Source: Parelaphostrongylus tenuis
Lineage: Eukaryota; Nematoda; Chromadorea; Rhabditida; Metastrongylidae
Assembly: GCA_019055375.1 (NCBI GenBank)
Contig: JAHQIW010003950.1
Coordinates: 124,001 to 188,000, forward strand
DNA length: 64,000 nucleotides
Direction: 5' to 3'
The position numbers and the translations under genes are program-made. The notes under the pieces are model-generated. The model was not told the origin of the DNA and did not search any database. It saw nothing but the letters and a program-made list of their open reading frames with translations. Each line of letters opens with the position of its first letter. Position 1 is the stretch's first letter. Shown piece after piece: positions 25,020 through 60,404 of this stretch.

Positions 25020-25165
25020 TGTATGTGTATGTATATGTACATTCATGTGTATATACATGGGTATATATTTATATACGTACATATATATACATTTATATAT
25101 ATATATATATATATATCTATATATATATATCTATATGGACATATAAATTGGTCATTTATGCATTT
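25020..25165. repeat. TATG/TACA-rich and (TA)n microsatellite
   Basis: Alternating purine-pyrimidine TATGTA/ACATATA grading into (TA)n at about 25092-25136. Tyr/Ile-rich open frames here are artefacts. Confidence 0.85.
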
Positions 25166-25295
25166 ATATGTATGCGACGTCATACCACCACTGAAAGCGG
25201 TCAAATAAGAAGAATTTCCTATTTATTATACTTCCTTTATTCTCCAGGACCGGCTATCACGATTTAGTGTTGATTCAACTGCTGTTTGAGGATTT

Positions 25296-25470
25296 CGTCT
25301 CTTTCGAATTTGAGTGTTTTTTTTTAAGACCGCAGCTCAAATTTCAATCTGCCTGATAATCATTTTTTGAGGCACGCATGTATCGGGCTCCATAAGTCAG
25401 CCCTCCTTGACAGACCACTGACATGCGTGGCTCAAAAAATGATTATCAGGCATATTGAGATTTCGTCTTC
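25296..25470. repeat. Hammerhead-family element A3, ribozyme core deleted
   Basis: Family tail (GAGTGTTTTTTTTTAAGACC), arms GCCTGATAATCATTTTTTGA and the inverse at about 25429-25452. Only the stem I return ATGTATCGGGCTCCATAAGT (25378-25397) remains of the ribozyme. Confidence 0.65.
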
Positions 25471-25984
25471 GTTATAAATCTCTTTGAATAATAGTCGAGC
25501 GACTCTTCTTGCATTGTGGTGGTAGCCAATCTAGGACGTACTGAGGCGTTCAGTGCCTTCAGTTGATTGATTGTAAGAAAGTCTACGGGAGAGGGAAGCG
25601 AACCAACGCCATAATTATCAACGTGATTTCTGCGACGCTGCATCGTTAACCACTGCACTATCCTGGTTTTCTAATAGAGAATGAAAATTTGATGAGGCTT
25701 CGTGCGATGAAGACGTGGATGTACGGCCATGCCGACTGGAGATTCATCATGGGGTCCGCAGATATTTCTTTGTTCCGACCTGGCTGCGCGACGTGTTTTT
25801 TTTTTCGTGCGATCAGCTGACAGCTGAGTTCTTGTTATCGCTTGGTCGACTCGCCTGACAATTCCGACATATTGATTATAAATTTATTAGCTAAAATAAG
25901 GTTTTCCCTTACCCTTTGATCTACGAAGTTTTCATACAAGGTTCACTTTCTCTCGACGATAGGATGAGAGAGCTGTCCTAATCA

Positions 25985-26430
25985 GTGGTGTAGAGTGATG
26001 TGCAAAACTTTTGCATCAGTCGCGACTCGAACTCGCACCTTACTCTACCCGCGAGCGCGTGCTCTAACCTGTTGCGCTGCCGATGCTTGCTTTGTTACCA
26101 CTCTTTCCGCGCTACGGCGCGTCTTTCTGTCAGCAGCCAACCGTCGGCGGTTTGGCATGGTGGTCGATATCGATTATCGACAAGATTTCTTTCTAAACAG
26201 CCGCTTTGTAGCGGTAGCAAAGCAGGCATCAGTAGTGCAATTGGATGACCGTCTGACTTCCCCGATTGGTCGCTGACTAATACTGCAAGACCCGCAGCTA
26301 AGTTGTGGACCCATTCGCATGCGGTCTTGCAAAGAAAAGTAGTACTGTAATCGGGGACTAATCGAGGTAGAGGAGGTGGAGCCGGCGGATTTGCTCGCGT
26401 GGGTCCGCGGAAGTCAGTCGGTTAGGTACG
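25985..26430. repeat. tRNA-like unit (family F) next to family E palindrome
   Basis: 25990-26120: minus tRNA-like unit (GCATCGGCAGCGCAACAGGT; GTGCGAGTTCGAGTCGCGAC). 26270-26430: palindromic sequence with GACCCGCAGCTAAGTTGTGG and GGGTCCGCGGAAGTCAGTCG, related to 34784-35030. Confidence 0.6.
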
Positions 26431-26824
26431 CGCACCCAAAGTTGTTTTGTGTTTTGAAAGCTGACTGCTTTTGTAATTAACGCTTTAGTAATTTAGGTCA
26501 TTTTCACAATGTTTTTTATTGTACGGATCGCGGTACTTCTAGCGTTCAGCTCGTTTTTCTTCCTCTTCTTGAACTTCTTAGAACACTGGTGGAGCACGTC
26601 TCTCTGCAATCTCGAGAATAGCCTGACGACGTCGTTCCATAGGTCGTTGCTTTTTGACCGCTGAAGAGTGTTGGAGGTGGGGATCGGCCCTGCGGCACAC
26701 CACAACGAGCATCACAGCCAGTCGGCCACGGTCCGGCTTGTAATTAAAATGAATTCTTTATTCAGCAAACACGGAAATCGACAGTAAGATCTCGCTCAAG
26801 AAGAATATAAGCTAATAATATATT

Positions 26825-27190
26825 TTGGGCCTTTCATGAGGTTTGTTAAAGATACCGATACTTTGCAAGACTCAAAATACATTGTCAGATTAGATTATTC
26901 TTGAGCGAGCTCTCTAAACAGTCGAATACGATGTTAGTTGCCTATCCCACGTAACAACCAATACGCCATGCAATCGACAATCAATCACTCTGACAGAACG
27001 CCATGGTGGTTGTGTCACCGAACGTCGAATGTAAAAAGCTCTTCGTCGTTTCCTCTATAAAGGGCTAGATCCCCGAGAAACTGGCTCAAGGAAAAGGCGC
27101 CGTGCAACTGAAGAGGCTGGAAAGCCGAAACACGTGTCTTGCACTATAGAAGTGCCCATGACAGACCTCATGAGAGGCTCAAAATACGCT
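26825..27190. mobile_element. Hammerhead-family element, subfamily 2, intact ribozyme
   Basis: The ends are inverted: GGCCTTTCATGAGGTTTGTT at about 26829 and CAGACCTCATGAGAGGCTCA at about 27161. Related ends occur near 34745, 52868 and 59788. It contains the ribozyme at 27102-27144 near the right end and no open frame of note. Confidence 0.7.
27102..27144 (+). ncRNA. Hammerhead ribozyme, intact core, all stems paired
   Basis: Stem I GUGCAA, core CUGAAGA, stem II GGCU-GGAA-AGCC, core GAAA, stem III AC-ACGU-GU, cleavage triplet GUC (cut after 27138), stem I return UUGCAC. All six stem I pairs and four stem II pairs are Watson-Crick, with a different sequence from the subfamily 1 copies. Position 7 of the core is A, which the motif tolerates (CUGANGA). 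Confidence 0.85.
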
Positions 27191-27249
27191 TTTAGATTCT
27201 GTGTTCAAGTGCTCCTTTGGAGGTGGTATGATGTCATAATTGTCGTCCG

Positions 27250-27405
27250 AAATGTAGAGTGATATGCTAAACATTGAGCCTCAGACGGAAATCGAACCCA
27301 TAGAGTTTTTCCCGCGCCCCCGTGAAGGGTGGCAATGCGGTTTCGAAGCCCGTCTGAGCTTGAAATTTTTGATTATCACTCTACACGAACATATATATTT
27401 TACAA
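27250..27405. repeat. tRNA-like unit, family F
   Basis: Paired ends AGAGTGATATGCTAAAC and GATTATCACTCT surround CTCAGACGGAAATCGAACCC and a decayed inverse GGTTTCGAAGCCCGTCTGAG. Confidence 0.55.
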
Positions 27406-27479
27406 TTTCTCTGTAACCTGGTATCAACGGTCAGTAACAGTTAGGTATCTTCCGGTTATAGGGAACAAACGAATCTTAG

Positions 27480-28345
27480 ACCCCATCTGCTGGGCAAGAG
27501 TTCTTCATAGGAGTATTAGTACGCGCTCGGAAGCTTGAATCTCTGGCTAGAGTCGTACGTGGCCGGTTTCCAAAAACACCCGTTTATAACGGTGTAAAAT
27601 GCAAAATAAAATCATGTTTCACACCGACCGCTCGCCTTCATCTTTATCACGCCTGTAATTCTCTGGAAGCACGAAAAGTATATAAATGTGTAGAGAAAAT
27701 CTCTTAGTATCTGAGTCAATCGTTTTATCTAGAGTTTCTTTCAAATCGCACTGAAAATCCCCAGTTGAATAACAAATTGCACCCCACATGTGGTCTAACC
27801 CGTCAGGTCATGGATCGATCGCCCTGCCCATGGATTAGCCGGTAACAAGCTCGCCAAGTATGCGAAACTCGATCTTATTCTCACTGCTATACTGCAGTGA
27901 ATTAATCTTTCTAGAAAATAAGCATAGCGTTGGACTCACTGAAACTTACGCTATCGAATGAACACTAGTAGTCTAAGAAAGAGCTCTGCCCGGCGAGGTG
28001 TACAACCCAAATATTTTCTTTCCCTACGGTGCTATCAGAAGAGCTTTTCCAAAAAGCAATCACATTTTTGAGTTTTTCGAGACTTATGCTATCGAATGAG
28101 TACTAGTACTCTCAAGAAGGAGTTTAGTTCAGCGAAATATAAGATAAGAAAAAAAACGCGTGGTCATGTGAAACGTAATTTCATTATGGATTTTGCAGCG
28201 TTATAAAGGGCAATTTCGAAAACTGGCCACGTAAGGCTATAGCCAAAGATCTTAGCTTTCAGATCATTATTATCACTCTTATGAACACTTTTTGTCCGGT
28301 GAGTTAGGTCGAGAATTCATTTGTTCCTTTGCAATCGAAAAGTGC
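27480..28345. repeat. Family B copy 7, long variant
   Basis: Left arm GGAGTATTAGTACGCGCTCG, right arm CAAAGATCTTAGCTTTCAGA (28242) and TATGAACACTTTTTGTCCGG. A duplicated right-arm stretch (AATGAACACTAGTAGTCTAA and AATGAGTACTAGTACTCTCA) accounts for the extra length. Confidence 0.65.
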
Positions 28346-28499
28346 CATAGTTTCTTCTATGATTTAGATAATACCCAGGAGGTAGTAATTTGAAAGTTAT
28401 CTTTTTGAAAGTTGATTTTTGATTTAAAAGTTGATTTGAAAAATTTGAAAGTCTTTTATCAATATTGTGGTATTAGCTCAACCATGGAAGAAACTATTG

Positions 28500-28765
28500 A
28501 TGATTGGTCTAAATTCTTTCTATTTTGACTGCCACTTGCAGTGGTATGATATTATAGTATACCCAATATGTGGAGTACTGTGCAAAAACGTTTGCGTCAG
28601 CCGGGATTCGAACCCAGATCTCACTCTTTCCGCGTAAATAAGAGTGCTGTGCAAAACGAGCGTCGGTAGTGGTTAGCATACGCTCCCGGAAAGAGTGAGA
28701 TCAGGGTTCGAATCCCGGGTGACGCAAACGTTTTTGCACAGCACTCCACATATAGGGTACTGATG
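28500..28765. repeat. Head-to-head palindrome of two tRNA-like units, family F
   Basis: The left minus unit is cut short at about 28632. The right plus unit at 28647-28727 is the clearer one: GCGTCGGTAGTGGTTAGCAT, CTCCCGGAAAGAGTGAGATC, GGGTTCGAATCCCGGGTGAC, GC. The acceptor ends GCGTC/GACGC can pair. The outer ends TGTGGAGTACTGTGCAAAAA and TTTTTGCACAGCACTCCACA are inverted. I see nothing supportable in 28766-29510. Confidence 0.75.
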
Positions 28766-29514
28766 ATTGGTAATGTCGAGGTTGACGGAGGAAGTCGGTA
28801 TTCCAGGATTTTACAAGGTCTTTCTTCTTCTAAGGGAGTTCTCACGAAGTATAGTTCCCTGAGGCGATGAGTCGAGAGAGCTGTTTTATCTTCCGTCATT
28901 CTTGTTTTTTTCCCGCTGCTCAAACTGTTTGTTTGTCACTTTCGAGAATGTGATATATTGATTTTGTTGGTAACAGATGAGCTCGGATTACTTGTTTTTG
29001 CTTCTCGAAAAGTCACCCACTGATAACAGCTGTGATTTTTCTTATCAGGAGAGTGACTTGTGTTTTTCCGCCGCCCCTCCGAAGCTCTCTGAATTAACCG
29101 CTCGTAAGAGAGGCTTATCTCGTCGAGAATCCACTTTCTCTTTGTTGGGACACTCTTGACCCTCCTTTTAGGCTCGGCATTGAGATAATCCGCGCTTATG
29201 CCTTACACTATTTAGTGTCCGAGTGAAGCGTTTAGGAGTTTCTAAGATATTCTGATTCTTTAGATTTCCAAAGTCGAAGATAATTTAGTAAGTCGCCGAT
29301 CGTTAAGTGGCTCACAGAATCCATAATAGAAGGGTAAAAGCTCTCGGCGTTGATCATCCTCGAGGGATGATACGCCTTACATTCGCTTTAACTACTTTCG
29401 GTGTGCAGAGGTTTACTTCCCCATAAGGAAACTAGTGCTTAATTACCAAGTCGGTCCATAAGTTTTGGCGCTAAAGCATTAAGCGCCAAATTTATTGACC
29501 AGAAGTATCATATC

Positions 29515-29985
29515 TTTCGATTCGAGTGTTTTCTTAAGACCTCAGCTAAAATATCGATATGCCTGATAATCGTTTTTTGAGCCACGCATGTCAGTGGTCT
29601 GTCAAAGAGTGCTGACTTATAGAGCCGATGCACGTGTTTCGATCACTGACATGCGTGGCTCAAAAAATGATTATCAGGCATATTGACCAGAAGTAATTGA
29701 AATTATGTGTTTTTGGTATAATTCACACGAGGTATATTCCACGAGTGTACAACACTCTGTGTTCGGTGAGTTCCACCGGACATAGAGTGTAAAATGTTTG
29801 TCGTCGCTAACTCTTAGTGTGGGGACTGGAGCTCCCAAAGAGATTAGCAGAAGACGAGAAAGGGTGATTGCCCGACTGACGAGATCGCAAGATCGAAACA
29901 CGTGTATCGGGCTCTATAAGTCAGCCCTCATTGACATACCACTGACATGCGTGGCTCAAATAATGATTATCAGGCATATTTAGCA
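29515..29985. mobile_element. Two hammerhead-family subfamily 1 elements, one with intact ribozyme
   Basis: 29515-29685 is a shortened palindrome retaining half a ribozyme on the minus strand (GATCGAAACACGTGCATCGG). 29700-29985 carries the central hairpin (ACACTCTGTGTTCGG and CCGGACATAGAGTGT), the intact ribozyme at 29870-29912 and the right arm TGATTATCAGGCATA. The arms with GCCACGCATGTCAGTGGTCT flank both. Confidence 0.75.
29870..29912 (+). ncRNA. Hammerhead ribozyme, intact core, GNRA-capped stem II
   Basis: Stem I GCCCGA, core CUGACGA, stem II GAUC-GCAA-GAUC, core GAAA, stem III AC-ACGU-GU, cleavage triplet GUA (cut after 29906), stem I return UCGGGC. Stems I and II are fully Watson-Crick and the stem II loop GCAA is a stable tetraloop. 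This is the best motif in the window. Activity and expression are inferred only. Confidence 0.9.
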
Positions 29986-30174
29986 AATTCTTTTCAAAAG
30001 TGTTTTTGCATACCGTTATGGAAACTTTTAAAAATCTGTGCTACCAACAATTGCAAATTTTTCGTAGGGTATTATGGGACTGCTAATCGTAGGTTCAGTG
30101 ATAGGTGTCAAATATCTCCAACAAGAATAGGAATAATGGAATAAGTTCATCCATTAAGTATCAAGTCTGCACTG

Positions 30175-30370
30175 AAGCGCGCGCCAATACATACTCAGAG
30201 ACAGGCGAAAGACAGGGAGATGAGCTAAAAACGACTCACGTCGTCGTCAAAGGAAAGCAAATATAGGCTTGTTGTATACCAAAAAGTTCCCAAGAAAATG
30301 CACAATTCAGCGGTACTAAAATCATGTAATTTCAATTACTTCTGATTTATAAATTTGGTGTTTATTGTAT
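30175..30370. repeat. Family J repeat fragment
   Basis: GCAAATATAGGCTTGTTGTA, ACTAAAATCATGTAATTT and TTTGGTGTTTATTG recur near 40175-40300 and 57645-57790. Confidence 0.55.
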
Positions 30371-30534
30371 CAGCGGAAAAACTTATGGAATGACCTATAA
30401 GAGATAGTCGTTCTTAGGAGATTACAATTAGTAATAACCTTTATTGCCGGAGATTCTATATAGAGTGAAGTCACACGGACGGCGGTGTGCAAGCACAGCT
30501 GACATGATTTTTTCCTAGATATTTCTATAAACCC

Positions 30535-30685
30535 AATGATGTACAGTGGTGTGCAAAAACGTTTGCGTCGGCCGGGATTTGAACCCACATCTTACTCTTA
30601 TGGGTTGGGTTATCAAAAGTGGGGATCTGGGTTCAAATCCCGGCTGACGCAAACGTTTTTGCACACCACTCTACATCATTGGGTT
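30535..30685. repeat. Short palindrome of two tRNA-like arms, family F
   Basis: GATGTACAGTGGTGTGCAAA and GTTTGCGTCGGCCGGGATTT on the left match inverted GGTTCAAATCCCGGCTGACG and TTTGCACACCACTCTACATC on the right. The middle of each unit is lost. Confidence 0.7.
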
Positions 30686-30914
30686 TATTGAAACATCAAA
30701 AGACAGCAATAGACGGTCAAATAAAAATTTCTAGATTTTTCAGTCTATTTGCTTGACGGCTAACAATTGGGTAGTTGGAGAATGACGTAAGTACGAAGTC
30801 CTGAGATTAAAAGTGTTCTTAGTGATCCAGATTGGTTGGTTAGGTTCAATGTGCTGTTTTTCCGACAAGTACTAACGTCATTCTGTATTGATCAGGGTTT
30901 GAAATGTCTGCTAA

Positions 30915-31175
30915 CCCCTTCGGGACCGCGGACTCACCTCCTCTGCGTCTCCAGCCTCAACGTGGAAACCCTGTGAATGTATTATTGCGTTATTTGAATC
31001 GTATCATTGTTATTTTCCCATTTATAAGAGCATAATAAATCTACATATGACATCACTTAACATAAGAAAAGAACAGAGCAATACAATCGAAATAATACAA
31101 TAGTTCATCCAATGCGTTCCCACTCTGGGGGTTAGAGATGCAGAGGAGATTGGTCCATGGTACCGAACGGGCTAC
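30915..31175. repeat. Family D palindrome, copy 5
   Basis: AACCCCTTCGGGACCGCGGA on the left and TTGGTCCATGGTACCGAACG on the right, with an AT-rich centre. Confidence 0.7.
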
Positions 31176-31264
31176 CGCTGACTTTGCGGATGGTACCCAA
31201 AGTGGTATTCTACCTTTTTGTACTCGAAAAAATACCCCATTGGTCTACACCAAAGCTATCTTTT

Positions 31265-31915
31265 GCACCTATTCCTAGTATACCCAATAATGTGGAGTGC
31301 TGAGCAAAAATGTTTGCGTCAGCCGGGATTCGAACCCAGATCTCACTCTTTCCGCGAGCGTATGCTAATCGTTGCACCACCGACGCTCGTTCTGCACAGC
31401 ACTCTTTTTACTCTACAAGGCGTAATCTGTCAACAGGCAACCGTCGACGGTCTGGCGGGGCAGCCGCTATCGGCGTTGAACCCATTGTGCTGACAGGTAT
31501 TGGGCATCGATAATCAATCTGAATTCTTTTTATCTCACCGACACTTGCGGTGGTGTGATCTTGTAATATACCCAATAATATGGAGTGCTGCGCAAAAACA
31601 ATTGCATCAGCCGGGATTCGAACCCAGATCTCTCGTACCCCTGCAACGGGTAGCACACGCTCCCGGAAAGAGTGAGATCTGAGTTCGAATCCTGACTGAC
31701 GCAAATGTTTTTGCAGAGCACTCAACATTATTACTACTACTGGAGTACTCATATGTTAGGCGACGACAAATTTTCCAAGCCGATCTCATTCACTGGAGAG
31801 GAACTTCTCATCGGATTATTAGAATACCCAATAGTGTGGAGTGCTGTGCAAAAACATCTGCGTCAGCCGGGATTCGAACCCAGATCTCACTCTTTCCGTG
31901 AGCGTATTATATTCC
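31265..31915. repeat. Cluster of three tRNA-like palindromes, family F
   Basis: Units at 31275-31420, 31560-31730 and 31825-31910 each carry TGTGGAGTGCTG-like ends and GTCAGCCGGGATTCGAACCC. The first minus unit reads GCGTCGGTGGTGCAACGATT, AGCATACGCTCGCGGAAAGA, GAGATCTGGGTTCGAATCCC. The middle one also has an inverted partner (AGTTCGAATCCTGACTGACG). Acceptor, D, anticodon and T arms can all be drawn for the first copy. Confidence 0.75.
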
Positions 31916-31919
31916 TAAT

Positions 31920-32610
31920 CAATATGAAATTTTTCTGGCAATACAGAATACCAACTATTCGAAAACGAAGCATAAAAATGGTTTGAACGTCTGGATTAAT
32001 GATTTTATGTTGGTAATCGTAGAGGCTTCTATAGGGTGTGATTTAGTTTTAATAATGAAGACTAAACATTGAAGAAATTCAAATCTTCAATGTTTATTTA
32101 CCCAAGTTTTTGGTGCGATGTGCTGAGAAATTGTCGACACAGTGATTATAGTCAAAGTATTTCTATGCTAATCTCTCTTCATCGTTCACTTCTATTCACT
32201 CAGTCTGCTGGCTTCATTATATGTAGCAATTTTTCTTCTACACCGATTCTCTTTCTGATTTTCTGGAATCGAAAATTGTTGCTCTAAGATCGTTGCCAAT
32301 GCTCATATGAGGATAATTTTCAGGACTTTTTTTCAAGAAATTTCTAGGGTTTTGTCCTGCCACGTCGCCTGTTGATAGAGTCAAGAAAGACGCAGAAGGG
32401 ACTCTTCTTTCACATGAAAAACTGCAGCGAGGTATATTTTTTTTCTAAATGAGATTGTATCTAGTAACTAATTGTCGCTTCTTGAAAAGTTTGCTTGAGG
32501 TTGGTATATTTTCATAGTCGATGTCTGATGCTTCGGCGGCCTCGCCTTCCCTCAAATTTGTAATTTTTACAACAATAACTTCAACTGTTACTTGCTTTTG
32601 TTGACTACTT
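31920..32610. other. No feature seen
   Basis: AT-rich intergenic DNA with no supported gene or repeat. Confidence 0.5.
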
Positions 32611-32612
32611 TT

Positions 32613-32815
32613 TCTAACTCCTTCGAGACCGTGGACCCACGGCCTCTGCATCTCCAGCTGTCAACTCTGGACGATGCTCCACCTCTGCGTCTCTAATCCC
32701 CATCGTGCTGCGTCTAGCAATGGCACGCTGGGGTTAGAGATGCAGCGGAAGTGGGGTAGACCTTGTACAGTTGCGAGTTAGCGATGCAGAGGCCGTGGGT
32801 CCACGGTTTCGAAAA
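32613..32815. repeat. Family D palindrome, copy 6
   Basis: CTCCTTCGAGACCGTGGACC on the left, GGTCCACGGTTTCGAAAAG on the right. Confidence 0.65.
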
Positions 32816-33224
32816 GATTTGATGGCGTAGATTCCAGTGTGATTTTTTTCAGTTTGACGTAGACTGCATTCTTCATACCGAGGTTTCGTGATTTCTTTTT
32901 CTTCGCTTGGGAAGTTTGATGATAATCCAAATTTTTTATCTGTAGCTCTTTTTTGGGAGTACTTGATAATTGAACCTGTCCGTTCAAAAAGATGATATTG
33001 ACGCCATGGCACAGTTTCGTTAGATGGGTTAATCTGCAGCTTGGAAGTAATCGTTCAATTCACCATTTATCTCTCAGTAAAAGCTTCTAAGATTAAATCC
33101 ATATGTGCTAAGTTTGTTTTTTAAGCTCATGTGTTTAGTTTACGATAATTTTTCGGTTTTTATTCTATAGGAATCTCCTTTCGCCTTTGTTTACTTTTTT
33201 GATTTCCTAGATTTGTTGTTAGAT

Positions 33225-33605
33225 TCGGCTATGAAAGGGCAAACGAAAAACGGACCTCATTCGCTCGAGAGGAATTTTAGAAGTTTTAGTAACCATTCGA
33301 AAGCCGCGACTTCAGGCTACAGCACCATGTCGTCGGTTTTTTCAAAACACCCTCTGGTAAGGCTACAAAATCCACACAAAACTATGTCTTAAACGCGCGT
33401 ATATCGCGCCGAACAAAGGAAGAAAAATCTCTGACCGCCGAGAGATATGGGCGTCTGCAGTACAAGGAATCTCTTTCTGTAACAAAGTCAAAAAAGGCTC
33501 TTTCGAAAGCTGGGAACATGGGACTGTACCCTGAAGTCTCAGCTTTCGAGTTCCTGTAGAGCGAGTGAGATCGGTTTTTCATCTGTCCCCTCAAGATTGA
33601 ATTTA
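33225..33605. repeat. Family B copy 8 (short)
   Basis: TTTTAGTAACCATTCGAAAG on the left and GAAGTCTCAGCTTTCGAGTT on the right, internally deleted. Confidence 0.55.
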
Positions 33606-33714
33606 ACCCTTTGTTTTATTGAGATTATCTTAGATGTATTTTTAGTACATACAAGCAGTCTATATTTAAGCAAATACCAAGAATTCTTCTTTATTTGACC
33701 GTTACTAGCGGTTG

Positions 33715-34110
33715 CATGATGTCTTAAATACATATTTAAGTAAAATATAAACATAAGAGTGATATGCAAAGCTTTGGACCTCAGATGGAGATCGAACTCG
33801 AATGTTACCCTTTTCGGGGGCGAATGTTTAGCACACATTAGGGGGGCTACTGTTCTGCTATCACTCGTTCTGCGATACGAGCTGACGATCTGCTGATACG
33901 GGCTCACCAGGCCAAAGCGTTGTTGGCTGTTTGCTGACAGATCAGAACCTTGTCGTGCAGAAAAAATAATACTAGAACAGTAGTCTCGCTATAGTCCAGC
34001 TTAGAGTACAGTTGGTTAGCACGCGCCTCACGTGGGGGTGAGATGCGGGCTCAATTTTCATCTAATGTTCAAAGTTCTGGATCGTACACAGCATTATTGA
34101 AGTCTGCATC
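33715..34110. repeat. tRNA-like units, family F (decayed pair)
   Basis: ATAAGAGTGATATGCAAAG with GGAGATCGAACTCGAATGTT on the left; TTGGTTAGCACGCGCCTCAC with GAGATGCGGGCTCAATTTTC on the right, in opposite orientation. Confidence 0.5.
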
Positions 34111-34289
34111 TATCTTCTCAAGCAGATTATCCCTAAAATTACTGTAATTTCCATATTCTTTCTCTAGTATGTGGTGGGTTTGTGGTCATTTTACTCATTG
34201 GACAAAGTCTGTCAACAAGTGACCTATTACTTGACCTAAATGGTTTTCAAGTATTCTCGTAGTCAATGAGCCCTGAGGTCAGTTTCTAA

Positions 34290-34655
34290 CCCTTTCGGAA
34301 CCGTGGATCCACCTTTTCTGCATGTATAATCCCTGGCGTGGCAACGCTGGACGGTCTGCTTAAATTCTCTGCATCGCTAACCCCCAGCGTAGGGACGCAT
34401 CAAATGTATTATTGTAATTTTTCAGTTGTATTAGTTGTTATTTTCCTACTTATAAGAACATAATGTATTAACTCATAACATAATAGGAAAATGAAAATAA
34501 TATAATTGAAATAATACAATAACACATTCAATGCGTTCTCACTTTGAGGGTTAGAGGAGCGAAGGAGGTGGAGCACACCGTCCAGCGTTCTCACATAGGG
34601 GGTTATAGATGCAGGGGAGGTAGGTTCACGGTCCCGAAAGGGCTAGCGTAGGCAA
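34290..34655. repeat. Family D palindrome, copy 7
   Basis: AACCCTTTCGGAACCGTGGA on the left and GGTTCACGGTCCCGAAAGGG on the right. The centre has two inverted AT-rich arms (TTTTCCTACTTATAAGAACA). Confidence 0.75.
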
Positions 34656-34739
34656 AAAAGTCCGAGTCTAAAGAGTGAAAAATGGGCAGATGTTATGTTC
34701 AAGTGAGCAAACAATTAGGCAGTATGATCTGACAATGTA

Positions 34740-35075
34740 TTTTTGAGCCTTTCATGAGGTCTTTTAATGGCATTCAACCTGCTGACTTCCTTGGACCTTA
34801 ACTGGTCGTGCCTGCCAGCGTGGGAACGTCTCCACTTCCTAAACGTCGGTTAGTCGCTGACTACATACTGCTTTTCGTTGCAAAACCCGCAGCTTAACTT
34901 CGTACCGGGTCTTGCTGCGAGAAGCAGTACTATAGTCGGCAACTAACTGAGTAGAGGAGGTGGAGTCGTTCCCACGCTGGCGGACACGTCCTGTTGGGGT
35001 CCGCGGAAGTCAACCGGTAAGCAGTGAAAGACACGTTTTTAGGCATGAAAACCTCGTCAGTCGCACATTGCCATT
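34740..35075. repeat. Family E palindrome with decayed hammerhead at 35024-35066
   Basis: Inverted arms CTGCCAGCGTGGGAACG (34813) and CGTTCCCACGCTGGCGGAC (34968) with GGTCCGCGGAAGTCAACCGG outside. The flanks match hammerhead subfamily 2 (TTGAGCCTTTCATGAGGTCT at 34742). Minus-strand CGACTGACGAGGTTTTCATG keeps CUGACGA, but GAAA has become UAAA. Family E therefore appears inserted into a subfamily 2 element. Confidence 0.6.
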
Positions 35076-35418
35076 CGTCTGAGCCGACCCCTTAGGCGAG
35101 AAGCTTCTTACATAAAGAAATTTTCGACGAACATGTTACACTGCGCGCCTGTAAAGTGAAATATTCACTTCACACACTGCAGAGATAACATATAACTACC
35201 TGTCTAATGACAAGATCACCGGACATTGTAGTGATTAGGTAATAAGGTAATAGCTGGAGCTTTTCTCATTTATACCCAGAAATTATAAGTGATTTACGAA
35301 ATTTTGAACCTCGATTGGGTGTGTCTGCGTTTTACCCATTCCCAGGAGTCTCTGCTAATCACTACTCCATCGGGCCTCCTGTTCTGTTGCCTCCTTATTT
35401 GTGCGTTTTCTTGATTTC

Positions 35419-35420
35419 AG
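35419..35420 (+). promoter_or_regulatory. Probable trans-splice or 5'-UTR acceptor of the GBA2 gene
   Basis: TTTCTTGATTTCAG ends here, 94 nt before the start codon at 35514. Whether a spliced leader is added cannot be told from sequence alone. A weaker AG also exists at 35473-35474. Confidence 0.4.
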
Positions 35421-35513
35421 AGGTGTTTATCCAGATACATTTATAAACTTTACTGTAAAAAGGTTGATGTACAGGTGGATCGTCGAAATTGTGAAGCGAA
35501 CTAGTAGGCAGAG

Positions 35514-60294
<24,781 letters not shown>

Positions 60295-60404
60295 CCTGGT
60301 TTGTTAGCTCCTCCATGTAGTAGAACATTTGAGCATCTATGTTGGCTCTACTAGCTGTAATCTGCAGAAATTTCGCATTTCACCGCTCTTGTAGCAGTGT
60401 TATG

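Noticed and set aside
28647..28727. Functional tRNA gene
   Set aside because: The same module recurs many times with decay and in inverted pairs, and anticodon loops are atypical. A mobile tRNA-like repeat explains it better.
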